The notes beneath the pieces were generated by a model that was not told where the DNA came from, made no database searches, and worked only from the letters and a program-made list of their open reading frames with translations. This document shows positions 35,540 through 45,949 of a stretch of DNA of 64,000 nt, one piece after another. The DNA is taken from positions 186,001-250,000 of the forward strand of contig WNYE01000004.1 of assembly GCA_021396245.1 (NCBI GenBank), in the 5' to 3' direction. This DNA comes from Sporothrix humicola. Lineage: Eukaryota > Ascomycota > Sordariomycetes > Ophiostomatales > Ophiostomataceae. Numbering within the stretch: the first letter of the stretch is position 1; each line of letters begins with the position of its first letter. The position numbers and the translations under genes are program-made.

Positions 35540-37066
35540 ATGGTGCTCATTACCCACGACACAAACGGCGTGGAGCCCGTCAGCAAGCCGGCTGCCACAG
35601 ACGCACAGCCCTCGGCAGCTTCAGCTCCCCCGGCCGCGGACAGCGGCCTAATCAACCTTCTTCGCGGATGGCCTGCACCTTCGCTTCTGCCCGTCGACCA
35701 GCTGCGTGCAGCCACAAACGACGTTTTGACCAGCTCGAACGTTGTCGTTGACAGCCTGCAATATGGCCCCGATTCCGGCTTCCAGCCGTTACGCGAGTCG
35801 CTGGCCGGCTACCTGAGCCAGGTTTTCTCAGCCTACGACGCACCCAACGACCCGAACCGCATCTGCATTACGGGCGGTGCGAGCCAGAACGCGGCGTGCA
35901 TCCTGCAGTCGTTTACCGACCCGTCGTACACGGCCTGCGTGTGGGTGTCGGCCCCCTGCTACTTCTTGATGTGTCCCATCTTTGAGGATTCTGGTTTTGC
36001 GGGCCGGCTGCGTGCTGTGCCCGAAGACGACGAGGGCATCAACATTGAGGCGCTCGAGCGCGGATTCAAAGAGTTTGAGACGCCCCCACCGTCTGGGCCA
36101 CAGTATAAGAACAACCTGGCCCCCGACCGCAAGGCGTACCGCCACGTCGTCTATGTCGTGCCGGCCTCGTCCAACCCGTCGGGCAGCAGCATGTCGTTCA
36201 AGCGGCGCGAGGACCTTGTCAAGGTGGCCCGCAAGTACGACGCCCTCCTGATTGCCGACGACGTTTACGATTTCCTTCAGTGGGATGTGCCGCACACGCA
36301 GGCCGGTCTCACCAGCAAGCAGGCTTCGGTGTCTCTGCCGCCCCCTCTGCCCCGCCTTGTCGATGTCGACCGCATGCTGCCGCGGGAAGAGGCTGACGAC
36401 GATGTGGACCCAACCCAAGGCCGCCGATTCGGCAACGCCATCTCCAACTCCTCTTTTAGTAAAATTGTGGCGCCGGGGATGCGTACGGGCTGGGTCGAGG
36501 CGACACCGGCCTTTTCGTATGGCCTAGCCCAGACGGGCTCCTCCAAGAGCGGCGGCGCACCCAGCCAGTTTGGCGCGGCCACGATCGCCGTGCTTATGCG
36601 GACGGGCGAGCTGGACCGGTACCTGCGGGACATTGTGCGTCCGACGCTGCAGTGGCGGCACCGGCTGCTCACCCTGGCGGTCCAGGAGCACCTTGGCGAG
36701 TTTGTCGAGATCAAGTGCGGCGGTCTTCCGGACGACGAAAACTCGCAGTCGACGATTCAAAAGCCCAAGACATACGGCGGTTACTTTTTGTGGCTGAAGC
36801 TGCGCCGCGCCGACATCAGCGCAGCCGCCCTTTCGAAGCGGGCACTTGCCGAACAGCTTATCATTGCAGACGGCAAGTTGTTTGAGGTCAAGGGTGACGA
36901 GAAGTGCGCGCAGTTTGACGACCACTTCCGGCTCTGCTTTGCGTGGGAGGAGGAGGATAAGCTTGTGGAGGGCGTGAAGCGGCTGGCGGGAGTGTTGCGC
37001 AACTGGGACGAGCTGGAGAAGAAGGCGATCCCTGCGGACGCCGCTTCTGCTCTCGAGTTCAAGTGA
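35540..37066 (+). CDS. PLP-dependent class I/II aminotransferase
   Basis: A fold-type I pyridoxal phosphate aminotransferase of 508 residues in one exon. Visible features: SLQYGPDSGFQPLRESLAGYL (cofactor phosphate region; TGGASQNAACIL follows), PASSNPSG (substrate side), LLIADDVYDF (Asp that binds the pyridine nitrogen, Tyr nearby), NSSFSKIVAPGMRTGWV with the predicted Schiff-base Lys308, and DHFRLCFAWEEEDKL with the Arg expected to bind the substrate carboxylate. The closest recollection is the fungal 2-aminoadipate/aromatic aminotransferase-like group (inference); substrate cannot be assigned. Residues about 258-295 form a Pro/Asp-rich insertion. Start MVLITHDTNG has a CACGATGG context; an in-frame Met 31 codons upstream lies in leader-like sequence. 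No targeting signal is obvious. Confidence 0.9.
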   Translation: MVLITHDTNGVEPVSKPAATDAQPSAASAPPAADSGLINLLRGWPAPSLLPVDQLRAATNDVLTSSNVVVDSLQYGPDSGFQPLRESLAGYLSQVFSAYDAPNDPNRICITGGASQNAACILQSFTDPSYTACVWVSAPCYFLMCPIFEDSGFAGRLRAVPEDDEGINIEALERGFKEFETPPPSGPQYKNNLAPDRKAYRHVVYVVPASSNPSGSSMSFKRREDLVKVARKYDALLIADDVYDFLQWDVPHTQAGLTSKQASVSLPPPLPRLVDVDRMLPREEADDDVDPTQGRRFGNAISNSSFSKIVAPGMRTGWVEATPAFSYGLAQTGSSKSGGAPSQFGAATIAVLMRTGELDRYLRDIVRPTLQWRHRLLTLAVQEHLGEFVEIKCGGLPDDENSQSTIQKPKTYGGYFLWLKLRRADISAAALSKRALAEQLIIADGKLFEVKGDEKCAQFDDHFRLCFAWEEEDKLVEGVKRLAGVLRNWDELEKKAIPADAASALEFK

Positions 37067-37415
37067 GCGACGTGCACGATCGACGGCAGGTGAGAGATGA
37101 CGGACGTCTGATGGGTGGTGGATGATCTGATGGCCTATGGGGCCGATGGATATTTACGAATCTCATGTACGATGTATCTTAGACATCTGGACACAAACAC
37201 AAACACACAAAAATGGAGGAGAGGGTGATCTCGGGTCTTGGAAGAGAAGACAATAAAAGCCGGGTATCGCTATTTTATTAATTTACAAAATAAAAAGACA
37301 GAGGCCAAAAGAGCCATATTCAAGACAAAATTCCGCTGAAAATGAACCGCAAATTATACATGGTAAAACCGAGTAAAGTGATACATTAACTCATACAAGA
37401 ATAGACCCAACCAAA
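37067..37415. other. Convergent 3' region aminotransferase / ESA1
   Basis: 3' untranslated regions of both genes; no gene seen. Confidence 0.5.
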
Positions 37416-39017
37416 TTACCAACCCCATGTCCGCGACGCCGCCGTGAATACTGGCGGCTTCCACTGGATCTGGTTCGGGATAATAACGCGACGCTTCTTC
37501 TTCTTGATTGTCTCGCGCTGCTCGAGTAGTCGTGTTGGGATGACGACCTTGTGCTCGCCCTTGTGGTAGACCTGCATTTTGAGGGCCTGCAGCGTGTGTT
37601 CGACGTCCTGGGTGGTCATGGCGAGCGTGGTGGCAATTGCCTCGATACTACAACGGTCGTCGCGCTCGTTGAAATCGTGCAGCAAGTTGATGATGCTCTC
37701 GGTCCAGTACTGGCGGTAACCGAGCAGACCCAGATCGGACAGGGGCTTTTCGGGCGAACCGAGCTTGCCCTCGATCTTGGAGAGCTCGTAGGAGAACTGG
37801 ATCAGCAAGCGACCGTAGCCGCGGCGCTGGAACTGCGGGAGGGTCATGATACAGGCGACGTTGTAGTTGTCAGCGCTCTCCTTTTCTTTGGAGAAGTAGC
37901 CCGTCAGGTGCATGCCCTTTTCGTCGCGCTGGGTCATGACGTAGAACAAAAACGGGTCGACATCGTAGTAAAGCGTCTTGTGGTCCAAGAACATTTTGGA
38001 CAGCAAACACAGGTTGCGGCACCATGTGCGCTGACGGCGGCCGTCAATCTCAAAGAACGACAGGTCGTCGTCGCGGTAAATCTCGTTTCCGGGCGGGTGC
38101 TGGAGTGTGCACTTGGCGCGGTGGCGTGTGTAGGATTTGAGGTTGCCGTGGTAGCCCAAACAAAACTCGCAGATATATATGACATCCTCCATGCTGAACG
38201 CCTCGGGGTACGGCGAAAAGTACCACGGGTACAGGTCGAATTTGCCAAACTGGACCTTGGAAATATTGCGAATACGCGAGATCTCCGCCGGATTGTGTGT
38301 CATGGAGCCGCCCGTTCGCAGCTTCTCGACCTCCTCTTCACGACTGAAGCTCTTGTCGGCAGCCTCGGCAGCGGCCAGGTTCGCAGCGGCTTCGGCGCGG
38401 ATGGCCGCATTGGTGTCGCCGTTGGCAGCATCTTCGGCATTCGCTGCCGCCACGGCCACCGCGTCTTCGCCTGGTGCGCCCGTTGGTGCCGGCGTCCCTG
38501 TGGCGCCCGTGTCTGTGCCGGTCATGACCTTGTCTTCGGACCCATCCTCGCCGTTGGGCGTGCCCTTGTCCTTGTGCTGCGACTCGACAAACTCGGTCCA
38601 CGGATGCGGCGTCCCGGCTTCGGACGTAGCCTGGCTTTGCGTCTGGCTCTGCTCGCGCTTGCCAAGGCGCTTCTGGGCCGTCTTTTTGCTGATCGCCGTC
38701 TTCTTGGCCTGGGCAGCGGCCGTCGTCTTCTTGCTCTTGGAGTCCTTGGGCTTGTCCTTTTCCGGGTTGGGCCACTCGACGTCCTGCGTAAAGTCGATGC
38801 GCGACACGGGCACCCACTCGTCGAGACGCTTGTTGAAGTTGTCAAAGTTGCAGTAGTAGTGGCGGCCGCTCTTCTTGTCGCGGATACTGAGGATCTCGGC
38901 GCGGCGGGCGACGCCGTCCTTTAGAACCATGGCGATGCATCCGATTTTGAGCGTTTCGGCCGTGGCCTTGCCCTTTTCGCGGGGCTCGCTTGAGCCGACC
39001 GCGGCGTGGGGACTCAT
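37416..39017 (-). CDS. ESA1: MYST histone acetyltransferase, NuA4 catalytic subunit
   Basis: Acetylates histone H4 and H2A as the catalytic subunit of NuA4 (and Piccolo NuA4), in transcription and DNA repair. Single exon, 533 residues. A chromo/tudor-like domain (about 24-85) contains HYYCNFDNFNKRLDEWV. A Lys/Ala-rich linker (90-230) is low-complexity and longer than in yeast. The MYST domain begins with a C2HC zinc finger (CEFC near 282, then H and C in RHRAKC). It continues with the YFSKEKES segment carrying the autoacetylated Lys, NVACIMTLP with the conserved Cys, acetyl-CoA loop QRRGYG (near 396) and EKPLSDLG (near 422) with the catalytic Glu. The C-terminus (IQWKPPVFTAASRTWGW) matches Esa1. 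No changed catalytic residues seen. Confidence 0.97.
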   Translation of the reverse strand: MSPHAAVGSSEPREKGKATAETLKIGCIAMVLKDGVARRAEILSIRDKKSGRHYYCNFDNFNKRLDEWVPVSRIDFTQDVEWPNPEKDKPKDSKSKKTTAAAQAKKTAISKKTAQKRLGKREQSQTQSQATSEAGTPHPWTEFVESQHKDKGTPNGEDGSEDKVMTGTDTGATGTPAPTGAPGEDAVAVAAANAEDAANGDTNAAIRAEAAANLAAAEAADKSFSREEEVEKLRTGGSMTHNPAEISRIRNISKVQFGKFDLYPWYFSPYPEAFSMEDVIYICEFCLGYHGNLKSYTRHRAKCTLQHPPGNEIYRDDDLSFFEIDGRRQRTWCRNLCLLSKMFLDHKTLYYDVDPFLFYVMTQRDEKGMHLTGYFSKEKESADNYNVACIMTLPQFQRRGYGRLLIQFSYELSKIEGKLGSPEKPLSDLGLLGYRQYWTESIINLLHDFNERDDRCSIEAIATTLAMTTQDVEHTLQALKMQVYHKGEHKVVIPTRLLEQRETIKKKKRRVIIPNQIQWKPPVFTAASRTWGW

Positions 39018-39621
39018 CGTGGCGGTTGGAAAATAAAATGCGTCGTTGGCGGGTGAATTTTGAGATGAGAGGCGATGAATTCGCGATGAAAATGGATGGC
39101 GCGCGGCCGAACGTTGATGAAAAACGATAGCAGTGGTGGTTTTGGATGTTTTTTTTACTGAGAAATGTGATAGCGATGAAGCCTTGAAAATGCGACGATG
39201 AAAGTGGATATTGACAGGATTTAGGCCCTGAAAGACAAGGCTATGGGTGGCGGAAACTTTGGGGAAGAACTGGAATTAGACCCTAAAAAGGGAAGGCAGC
39301 AGAATGCGCAAGGCGAGTCCGTTGTTTGAATGTCGCCACACGCCCAGTCATTGGGCGGGCAGCAGCCGGACTGCGGCGCTAGCGAAAAGGCTGGGAATTC
39401 TGCCGTGCAAAAGAATTAAATTTAATCTAAAAATAAATAGTAAATTCGATACGCCTAAGAAAAATTGAAGATTTTCGAGACGACAACGAACTGAACAAAA
39501 ACAACATACGACAACGCCAATATCTTAACTTTTGTTAACATTTACGGCCACCAATCATGCTCTTATAACAAAGGTAGAACACTTATCTTCGACCTAGGCA
39601 CAGCCCGACGCCAAAATCGCC
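39018..39621. promoter_or_regulatory. Divergent promoter region ESA1 / REX4
   Basis: 604 bp between divergent start codons of a chromatin and an RNA-processing gene. AT-rich near 39410-39560. No specific factor site assigned. Confidence 0.5.
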
Positions 39622-40797
39622 ATGGCCGCGCAACTGTCGTCCAACTGGAAGAAGCTTCAGGCCCAAATCAAGGCAGAGCCGTCGAAACCAAAGTCCGAGA
39701 AGCCGGCGGCAGGAAAGTCAGAAAAGTTAGAAAAGCCAGGAAATCCGGTGGCAGGCAAGCCGGTAGCCGGGAAGAAGCGGCCACACGGCGGCGACGGCAA
39801 GCCGCCCGCAAAGAAGGCAAAGTCAGCCACAGCAAACGGAGTCTCCAAAACAAGGCCCGACGGAAGGCCAGTACACCCCAAGTCCAAAAAGATGGGCGTC
39901 GCACAGTCGTCCAAGCTGTCGAACGAGGCCGCCTACGATAACAACGGAAAAGGCCAGACTCTGCCCAAGGGAATCACGCCGTCACTCGCATTATGGGCTG
40001 AAGATCATGATATTTCAAGAGACGACATGGCAGCAGCTTACGGACTGGGTGGAGTATCGACGACGACATCAACAACTCTATCGAATGGTCGGGTCAAGGT
40101 TGGCTCCGCTGCTGTTGGAGACACCGCCGCCGCAGCGTCATCGGCCGCCACAGACAAGGAAAACGGTGGGCGCACCCCTGGACTAGCGGTCGGCAAGTAC
40201 ATTGCGCTGGACTGCGAAATGGTCGGCGTGGGTGCCGATGGACGAGACGATGCACTGGCCCGCGTCAGTGTCGTTGATTTCTTTGGGCGGCAAGTCTACG
40301 ACTCGTACGTCAAGCCACAGGCCGGGCAGCGCGTTACGGATTGGCGGACACATGTCAGCGGCGTGTCGTCCAAGCACTTGCGATTTGCAAGGCCGTTTGA
40401 GGAAGTGCGAGCAGTCATCGAGGATCTGCTGAGAGGAGAGGACGATGTCGGAGGTGCAAAGAAAGAAACGCGCATTCTCGTCGGGCACGACGTCAAGCAT
40501 GATCTCACAGTTCTCGGCCTTAGCCACCCGCCACGACTCATCCGCGACACAGCCAAGTTCTCCGGCTTCAAAAAGTACGGCCACGGCCCGAAACCGGCTT
40601 TGCGTGTCCTGGCGCGCGAGATTCTGGGCGTCGAAATCCAAACGGGGATGCACTCGAGTGTCGAGGACGCGCGGGTCACCATGCAGCTGTTCCGGCAGCA
40701 CAAGCCGGCGTTTGACGTGGAGTGTGCCAACAAGTTTGGGCCGGAGCCGACGTCGGGAGCTGCAAAACAAAAAGGCAAAGGGAAGAAGAAGAAATGA
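39622..40797 (+). CDS. REX4: RNA 3'-5' exonuclease Rex4
   Basis: A DEDDh-family exonuclease, in yeast linked to ITS1 processing of pre-rRNA; nucleolar. Single exon, 391 residues. The first 110 residues are Lys/Pro-rich with repeats such as KPVAGKKR, a likely nucleolar localisation region. Then the exonuclease domain: ALDCEMVGVG (catalytic D197, E199), GHDVKHDL (D290, and D294) and HSSVEDAR (H344, D349). The block YIALDCEMVGVG..G..DALARVSVVD is characteristic of Rex4/ISG20-like enzymes. The tail is basic (KQKGKGKKKK). Catalytic residues are intact. Confidence 0.94.
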   Translation: MAAQLSSNWKKLQAQIKAEPSKPKSEKPAAGKSEKLEKPGNPVAGKPVAGKKRPHGGDGKPPAKKAKSATANGVSKTRPDGRPVHPKSKKMGVAQSSKLSNEAAYDNNGKGQTLPKGITPSLALWAEDHDISRDDMAAAYGLGGVSTTTSTTLSNGRVKVGSAAVGDTAAAASSAATDKENGGRTPGLAVGKYIALDCEMVGVGADGRDDALARVSVVDFFGRQVYDSYVKPQAGQRVTDWRTHVSGVSSKHLRFARPFEEVRAVIEDLLRGEDDVGGAKKETRILVGHDVKHDLTVLGLSHPPRLIRDTAKFSGFKKYGHGPKPALRVLAREILGVEIQTGMHSSVEDARVTMQLFRQHKPAFDVECANKFGPEPTSGAAKQKGKGKKKK

Positions 40798-41008
40798 GAA
40801 ATGTGCATCATAAGCATTGCAGTCTTTTGTCTTTAATCAGCGCATCATCATGGCGTTTTGTTTTATTTTTCTGTCTATTCTTTATCATTTGTCTCTTTGG
40901 AGGATACGAATATACCCCATTTCATAGCCATACCATTTTTCACTTCAGAGTACGGAGTACATCATGTCGTATCCTATCGTGCCATGTCGTTTTGCTCCAT
41001 CATTTTTC

Positions 41009-42701
41009 TCACAGTGGAATACCCTCCATCAACTCCAGTGCGCCTTCGCGGCCAACAGTGATGATTACATCGCCTAGCGTTTTCGTCACAAATCCGGCCT
41101 CACAGTAAGTAAAGTAGTACTAGATGGTCGGGTCAGCAGTGCACAAATCACACAAGAAAGTCAAAAGGGCACCTTCTTACCTCCCACTTCCGACGAAACA
41201 CCTCCATTTCGTCATTCGACATGCCCGCGTGCTCCCGCCGCAGCGCCGGCCGGATCGTGTCGTCAAACCGCACCAGAAACGCCTCCTTCCACAGCCGCAG
41301 CGTCCGCGCATAGTGCCCGCCAATGTTCTCGACGCGCTCGACAATCAGCGTGCCGGCCGACTCGGCCATGATGTGTCCTAGAAGCTGGGTCGTCGAGGGC
41401 AGGTAGCCACCCGGGAAGATGTAGTGGTTGATAAAGTCAATGCTTTTCGAGTAGGCGGCATGGCGGCCTTCGGGCATCGTGATGCACTGGAACACGGCGA
41501 TGCCGCCGTCCTTTTTGAGGAGGCGGTGGATGCACCGGAAGTAGGTCGCCAGGTACTCTTGGCCAACGGCCTCGAGCATCTCGATCGAAATAATCTTGTC
41601 GTATACACGCCCCTCGGCCTCGGCTTCGGCGGCCAGCGTGCGGTAGTCCATGAGAAGTACGGTAATCTTGTCGGACAGACCCGCGGCCGCAATCCTCGTC
41701 TCGGCCAGGGCCTTTTGCTCGCGCGAAAGCGTCAGGCTCGTCACGCGGCAGCCTGTGCGCTGGACGGCGCGCATTGCGAGCGAGCCCCAGCCGGTACCGA
41801 TCTCGAGAACGTGGTCCGTCGCTTTGACGTGGGCGCCGTCAATAAACCGGTCCAGCTTGCGCATCTGGGCCTCTTCGAGGGGTTCATCGTAGGATACACC
41901 GTTTGTGGTGCCGGCCTTTGCTGGTGCCGTCGAAGCCCAGATGGGGCACGAGTATGTCATATCGGGCGACAGAAACGCTGCAAACATGTCGTTGCTGATA
42001 TCGTAGTGGGCCGAGATGTTGAGCAGCGCGTTGGACAGCGTGTTGGTCGTTCGTGCGAGGCTGGCCAAACCGCGCGACAGAGATGCCAGCCGGGTGTTGC
42101 CGTTACCCATCCGCTCGCGGTTCAGAATGAAAAGCTGGAAAAAAGACGTCAAATCGGAACACTCAATCTCGCCCAGCATGTACGCCTCGGCGAAGCCCAT
42201 GTCGGAAAACAAGAACACGCGCATCCAAAAGGCCTCGCTGCGGACGACGAGCTCGACTCGTGGTATTGTCGTTGCGGTGCGTGTGCTGCCGTGGCTGTGG
42301 TTGTGGTTGTGCTTGTAGCTACTGTCGCTGTCGAGGCCGCTGTCGCTGTCACTGTCGATTCCGTTGGTGATCTTGACACCATTCGTGCCGTTCACGCCAT
42401 TCACCTTGACCTTTACTACCTCCTTGACGCCGTTCGTCTTGGCACCATTGACTTTCACACCGTTGCCGTTGGCCTTGACCACGTCCAGTGGCACATTCTC
42501 ACCCAGAACCATTCTTGTTCCCGACGTTTCGTCCACTAGGATCAGTGTGCCGACCTCAATCTGATCAAGGACGGCCATCACTGTTGGCTTTGCAATGGCC
42601 AAGCCTGGTCCCCATGTGAGACTGCCCAGGGCACCACGAACGAGCTCGGTGCTCTTGGCCAGTGGCCGAGCCACCACATCCGGTAGTAGTGAGGATATCA
42701 T
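41009..42701 (-). CDS. Cyclopropane-fatty-acyl-phospholipid synthase-like methyltransferase
   Basis: An SAM-dependent enzyme of the mycolic-acid/CFA synthase family that transfers a methylene group to unsaturated acyl chains of phospholipids. Two exons (41181-42701 and 41009-41119) with a 61-bp intron give 543 residues; the join reads KWE/YYFTYCEAGFVTKTLGDV, the family's C-terminal block, so stopping at the unspliced frame would lose it. SAM motif VLEIGTGWGS is near residue 296-306; SLTLSREQ, SIEMLEAVGQEYL and FINHYIFPGGYLPS follow as expected. The N-terminal third carries repeats NGV(K) and an Asp/Ser- then His/Asn-rich tract (about 125-160), a low-complexity insert. The start MISSLLPDV was chosen because upstream codons are leader-like. 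Product could be another C-methylated lipid. Confidence 0.92.
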
Positions 42702-42740
42702 TATGTGTGTGTTGGGGTTTCTTGTGTCGACAATAGTGTG

Positions 42741-42772
42741 GAGAGAGAGAGAGACAGAGAGAGAGAGAGAGC
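42741..42772. repeat. GA dinucleotide microsatellite
   Basis: A GA run of about 32 bases broken by one GACA, located about 40 bp upstream of the CFA-synthase-like start codon, so in its leader (CT-rich on the coding strand). Confidence 0.9.
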
Positions 42773-43788
42773 GAAGTGTGCGTAATATGTGTGTATTTAT
42801 ATTATATAAGGAGGAGGAGCACCCAACAGAGGTATAAGTGAGGCGAAAGTGAATTAGAGGTGAGGATGACAACGAGTAATAACCTTGAAAAAAAGTTTGG
42901 GATAAAAAGAGGAACAACGCAAAGGGCGAACCCGGAGAGGGGAGGATGTACTTGTAACAACGGCAGCAACGGCAGGCCGTCTTATAACCCGTCTTATACT
43001 TATAAGTTGGGGTCTTTCCTGAGTTTCCTTCCCTGCCGCATCTCTTTTCACACCCTCGCTCCTCGCTTTGTCCTGTCTTGTTTCTATCCGCTACCCGTCT
43101 TCTGTCTTGGTGCGGTTGGTGTTTGTGCGCTGCACGGACAGTGCCGGGGTCTGGTAGCTGTGCTTTCTCATTTCTCTCTCACCTAGGAGTCTAGGAGTCC
43201 AGGACTGGTTCTTTTCTGCTTCGAATTTGTTATCAGTGTTCTCTGGATGGATGGATAACACTCCGTGTTTCCGTGTCTGCCATTATTCACGGTCAAAGAG
43301 CGGACGTGTGATGGCGGCGGGCACTTGTACGTTTATACGTGAAAAGTCGGGGAAACTCGTAGCCCTATACAAAACAAACAAGAGCAAGAGGGAGCAAAAG
43401 GATAGTTAGAATGGCCTTTCCTCAAGCTTTAGATCCAGGCTGGCATCGACCCATGGCAGAATCGCGTGAAAATGTGTAAGTGAGAGATCCGTCGTCATAG
43501 GAAGGCACTACCAAGCCTAAAGTTCACTAGAACAATCAGAGAAAAACGAACGAGATGGAAAAGATACAAGAGACAAGCAAATGGTCGATAGTCAATGGTC
43601 AGGGGATACGGGGAATAAAGAGAGGGGACAAGGCAAAAATACAAAACAGTATGCATCGAAGAGCCCGGATGTATTTCTTCCCGGGCCAGGGTAGGTTCGT
43701 TTTGGCCTGTTTTGGCTCCTCTTTTTGTGCAGGGCCAGCCTAGAAGCTTTTCGGAAGATATTCGCCAGACTCTAGAAGAGAGCCAGAA

Positions 43789-43820
43789 AGAACACCAGAA
43801 CACCAGAACACCAGAACAGG
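43789..43820. repeat. 8-bp tandem repeat
   Basis: Three perfect AGAACACC units and a fourth ending GG, intergenic. Confidence 0.9.
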
Positions 43821-44665
43821 GGAGGGGAGGGGTTCGGGGGCAAAATTGTCGTAAGGAAAACAAGCTCGATGGCTGGAGAGAGTCTCGAGACAGACGATCG
43901 TGCCGCCTCTTTCTTTCGGTGCAGTTGAGTCTGTTCTCTTTCCCCTAGCCAAAATAGCGGCCAACAGTAAGGCACGTTGAGCTTGGGTCATCGCGGGCCT
44001 TAGCACGACGCTTGCCATGAAGGGAGACTGGCCGGGACCTCGAAAAAGCCGTCTGTCTTCATCGCCTGCGCACAAACCGCTTTGCTTCACGCTAAGGTGC
44101 CGGCGGCTGGGGATTTCTTCATTCTTTGGGTTTTGATGCAATGCACGCAGCGAGGATGCAACACCCACAGACCGCCATGCAGAAGGGGAACGGGGACGAA
44201 ATAAGAAGAGGGATGACGGGTGGGGGTTAACCGAGAATTAAGAAAAGGTAAAAGGAAGCAGAAAACAATATCGAAAACAATATCGGTACTTCGCTCCAGC
44301 CAAGATGAAACTCAAGTCATCCTGGCAGGGAAGCAGACAGGAAAGCAGCAACGAAGCTGTTTACTTGTGAGCGAGCTGCAGTAAGATGCATCATAGTGAC
44401 GTGCGAAAAAACGAGGTGTGACAAGAGAATACGACAGTCGTCGATTGACTGTGAATGGTGTTCTTCAATTGGATAGAAGAGAAAAGGCAAAAAGGAGGTC
44501 AGGTCAAGAGGAATGCAGGATCGCAATTGCCGTGTTTGGGTGTGCAGTGTCTTGGCTGTGTCTTGGTAGGGAAAGAGCACTGTGGCACAGCTGTTAACCC
44601 CCCTAATGGCATACTTTTGCATGTGCAGCTAGCGGGGCAATAAGACCACCTTCCGTCGCGTCTCA

Positions 44666-44671
44666 ACGCGT
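44666..44671. promoter_or_regulatory. MluI cell-cycle box (ACGCGT) upstream of RNase H2C
   Basis: A single ACGCGT, the core of the MBF (Mbp1/Swi6-type) site, about 60 bp before the RNase H2 subunit C start codon. A lone hexamer may be chance; it gains weight from the pair in front of MCM6. Confidence 0.4.
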
Positions 44672-44731
44672 CTTCCACCATCACCACCTCACATATTGAC
44701 ATCAACACAGTCAAACAGCCTCAACGACAAC

Positions 44732-45337
44732 ATGGCACAACCAATCCTCGAGATCACGGCCGACGCCATCGCCGACGCACACACAAAACCTGCACAGGCA
44801 ACGCCGCATCTGCTGCCCTGCAAAGTCCACCACAGCGGGCCCATCAGACAAGCAGACTCTTTCTGGCGGCCAGAAACAAAGGGTAAGCATACCAGATTTC
44901 CATTCTATAAACTTGCCTGCTAACCATCCAGACAACTTACAAACCGCCTACTTCCGCGGCCGTAAACTGCACGGCCAGGCGGTCAAGCTCCCCGCCGACT
45001 ACCGCGGCGTTGTGGGCGTGCGCCGCGACTCGCCGCGCGAACAGGCCCGGGCCAACAACACGAGCGCCCCCGAAGAGGTTGTCGACGTGGACGCGACACC
45101 CGCCGAGCAGGAAGCACAGAGGCAGCGCCTGGACACGGGCAGCCTGGCGGTAGTGGCCGAGTTTGACGAGGTGGTTGTTTGGGGCCACCAGAGCACAGCT
45201 GACGCGACGACGGACCCGTATGTCCGCAGCATGGAAGAATGGGTTGCCCTGTCTGAGAAGGTGAGAAGACACTCTGTGGATTCATTGCTCTTTTCTACGT
45301 CCGCCCTGCTAACGAACAGATTCACTCGTACGAATAA
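44732..45337 (+). CDS. RNH203: Ribonuclease H2 subunit C
   Basis: Non-catalytic subunit of RNase H2, which removes ribonucleotides and RNA:DNA hybrids from the genome; nuclear. Three exons (44732-44882, 44932-45260, 45320-45337) give 165 residues. Family features: LLPCKVHHSGP near 28-38, FW..E, YFRGRKLHGQAVKLPADYRGVV (about 57-78), and the C-terminal VVVWGHQ..ADATTDPYVRSMEEWVALSEKIHSYE. The last exon is only 18 bases (IHSYE); it is supported by a CTAAC branch followed by ACAG and by the family's EKIHS ending. The variable middle is Glu/Asp-rich. Short length fits the family. Confidence 0.88.
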
Positions 45338-45949
45338 TTACTTTTATTTGATTTGATTTTTGCTTTATTTTGGAGGTCACGGGACCTGGCGTTCGGGGTC
45401 ACGATCTGTACTTTGTGACATTGGAAACGGCAATTGGATAGCGTATCTGAATACAAGATAATATCAAAAGCTAAACTCGCTCAGGAACAAACCACTTAAA
45501 CTCTGGTCTGTCGATTGTTCGCGTGCATATCGTCTCGTTGTCTGAGTTTAATGGGCGCCCACATTTTGGCTGCAACCACTTTAACAATTTCGCGTCAAGC
45601 CAATCAGAACTCTCCATTAGATCCACCTTGACGCGTCCTGACGCGTTCAGGCACGATACAGGGAGACGCGATTTGGCCCCTCCCTCAAAGGACCTGCCTC
45701 TTTCTTTACTTTGGTCTTTGGACGATTAATTTTGCTGCCAACGACAAGACACCACATTCCCCATTTCTGTCGGCGCCCTCTCCTGACACTTTCTTTCGTC
45801 ATTCACATTCTCGTCGTCGTTATCCTTGCGATTGTCATTCTTTCTTCGTCTCAACATCACAACCTGGCCTTCGTTCTCCCCCTTTTTCGTCTCTCCTTTT
45901 CACCCCTCTTTTAATACCCTCGACTTCAACCCACACACAGCCACACACC
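45338..45949. promoter_or_regulatory. MCM6 promoter region
   Basis: 612 bp between RNase H2C and MCM6. Carries two MluI cell-cycle boxes (listed separately) and a CT-rich tract directly before the MCM6 start, typical of highly regulated fungal leaders. Confidence 0.6.
45631..45646. promoter_or_regulatory. Paired MluI cell-cycle boxes (2 x ACGCGT) upstream of MCM6
   Basis: Two ACGCGT hexamers at 45631-45636 and 45641-45646, spaced 10 bp start to start and embedded in TGACGCGTCCTGACGCGTT. They lie about 305-320 bp before the MCM6 start codon. In yeasts MBF binds ACGCGT and drives G1/S expression of replication genes. Confidence 0.65.

Larger units (their letters stand above)
42702..44731. promoter_or_regulatory. 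2.0 kb divergent region CFA synthase / RNase H2C
   Basis: Contains both promoters, a GA microsatellite just upstream of the CFA-like gene (42741-42772), an 8-bp AGAACACC tandem repeat (43789-43820) and an ACGCGT box (44666-44671). No gene supported. Confidence 0.5.

Noticed and set aside
27948..37066. Secondary-metabolite cluster around the Zn2Cys6 regulator
   Set aside because: Neighbours are a respiratory dehydrogenase and a general aminotransferase; no synthase, P450 or transporter is present.
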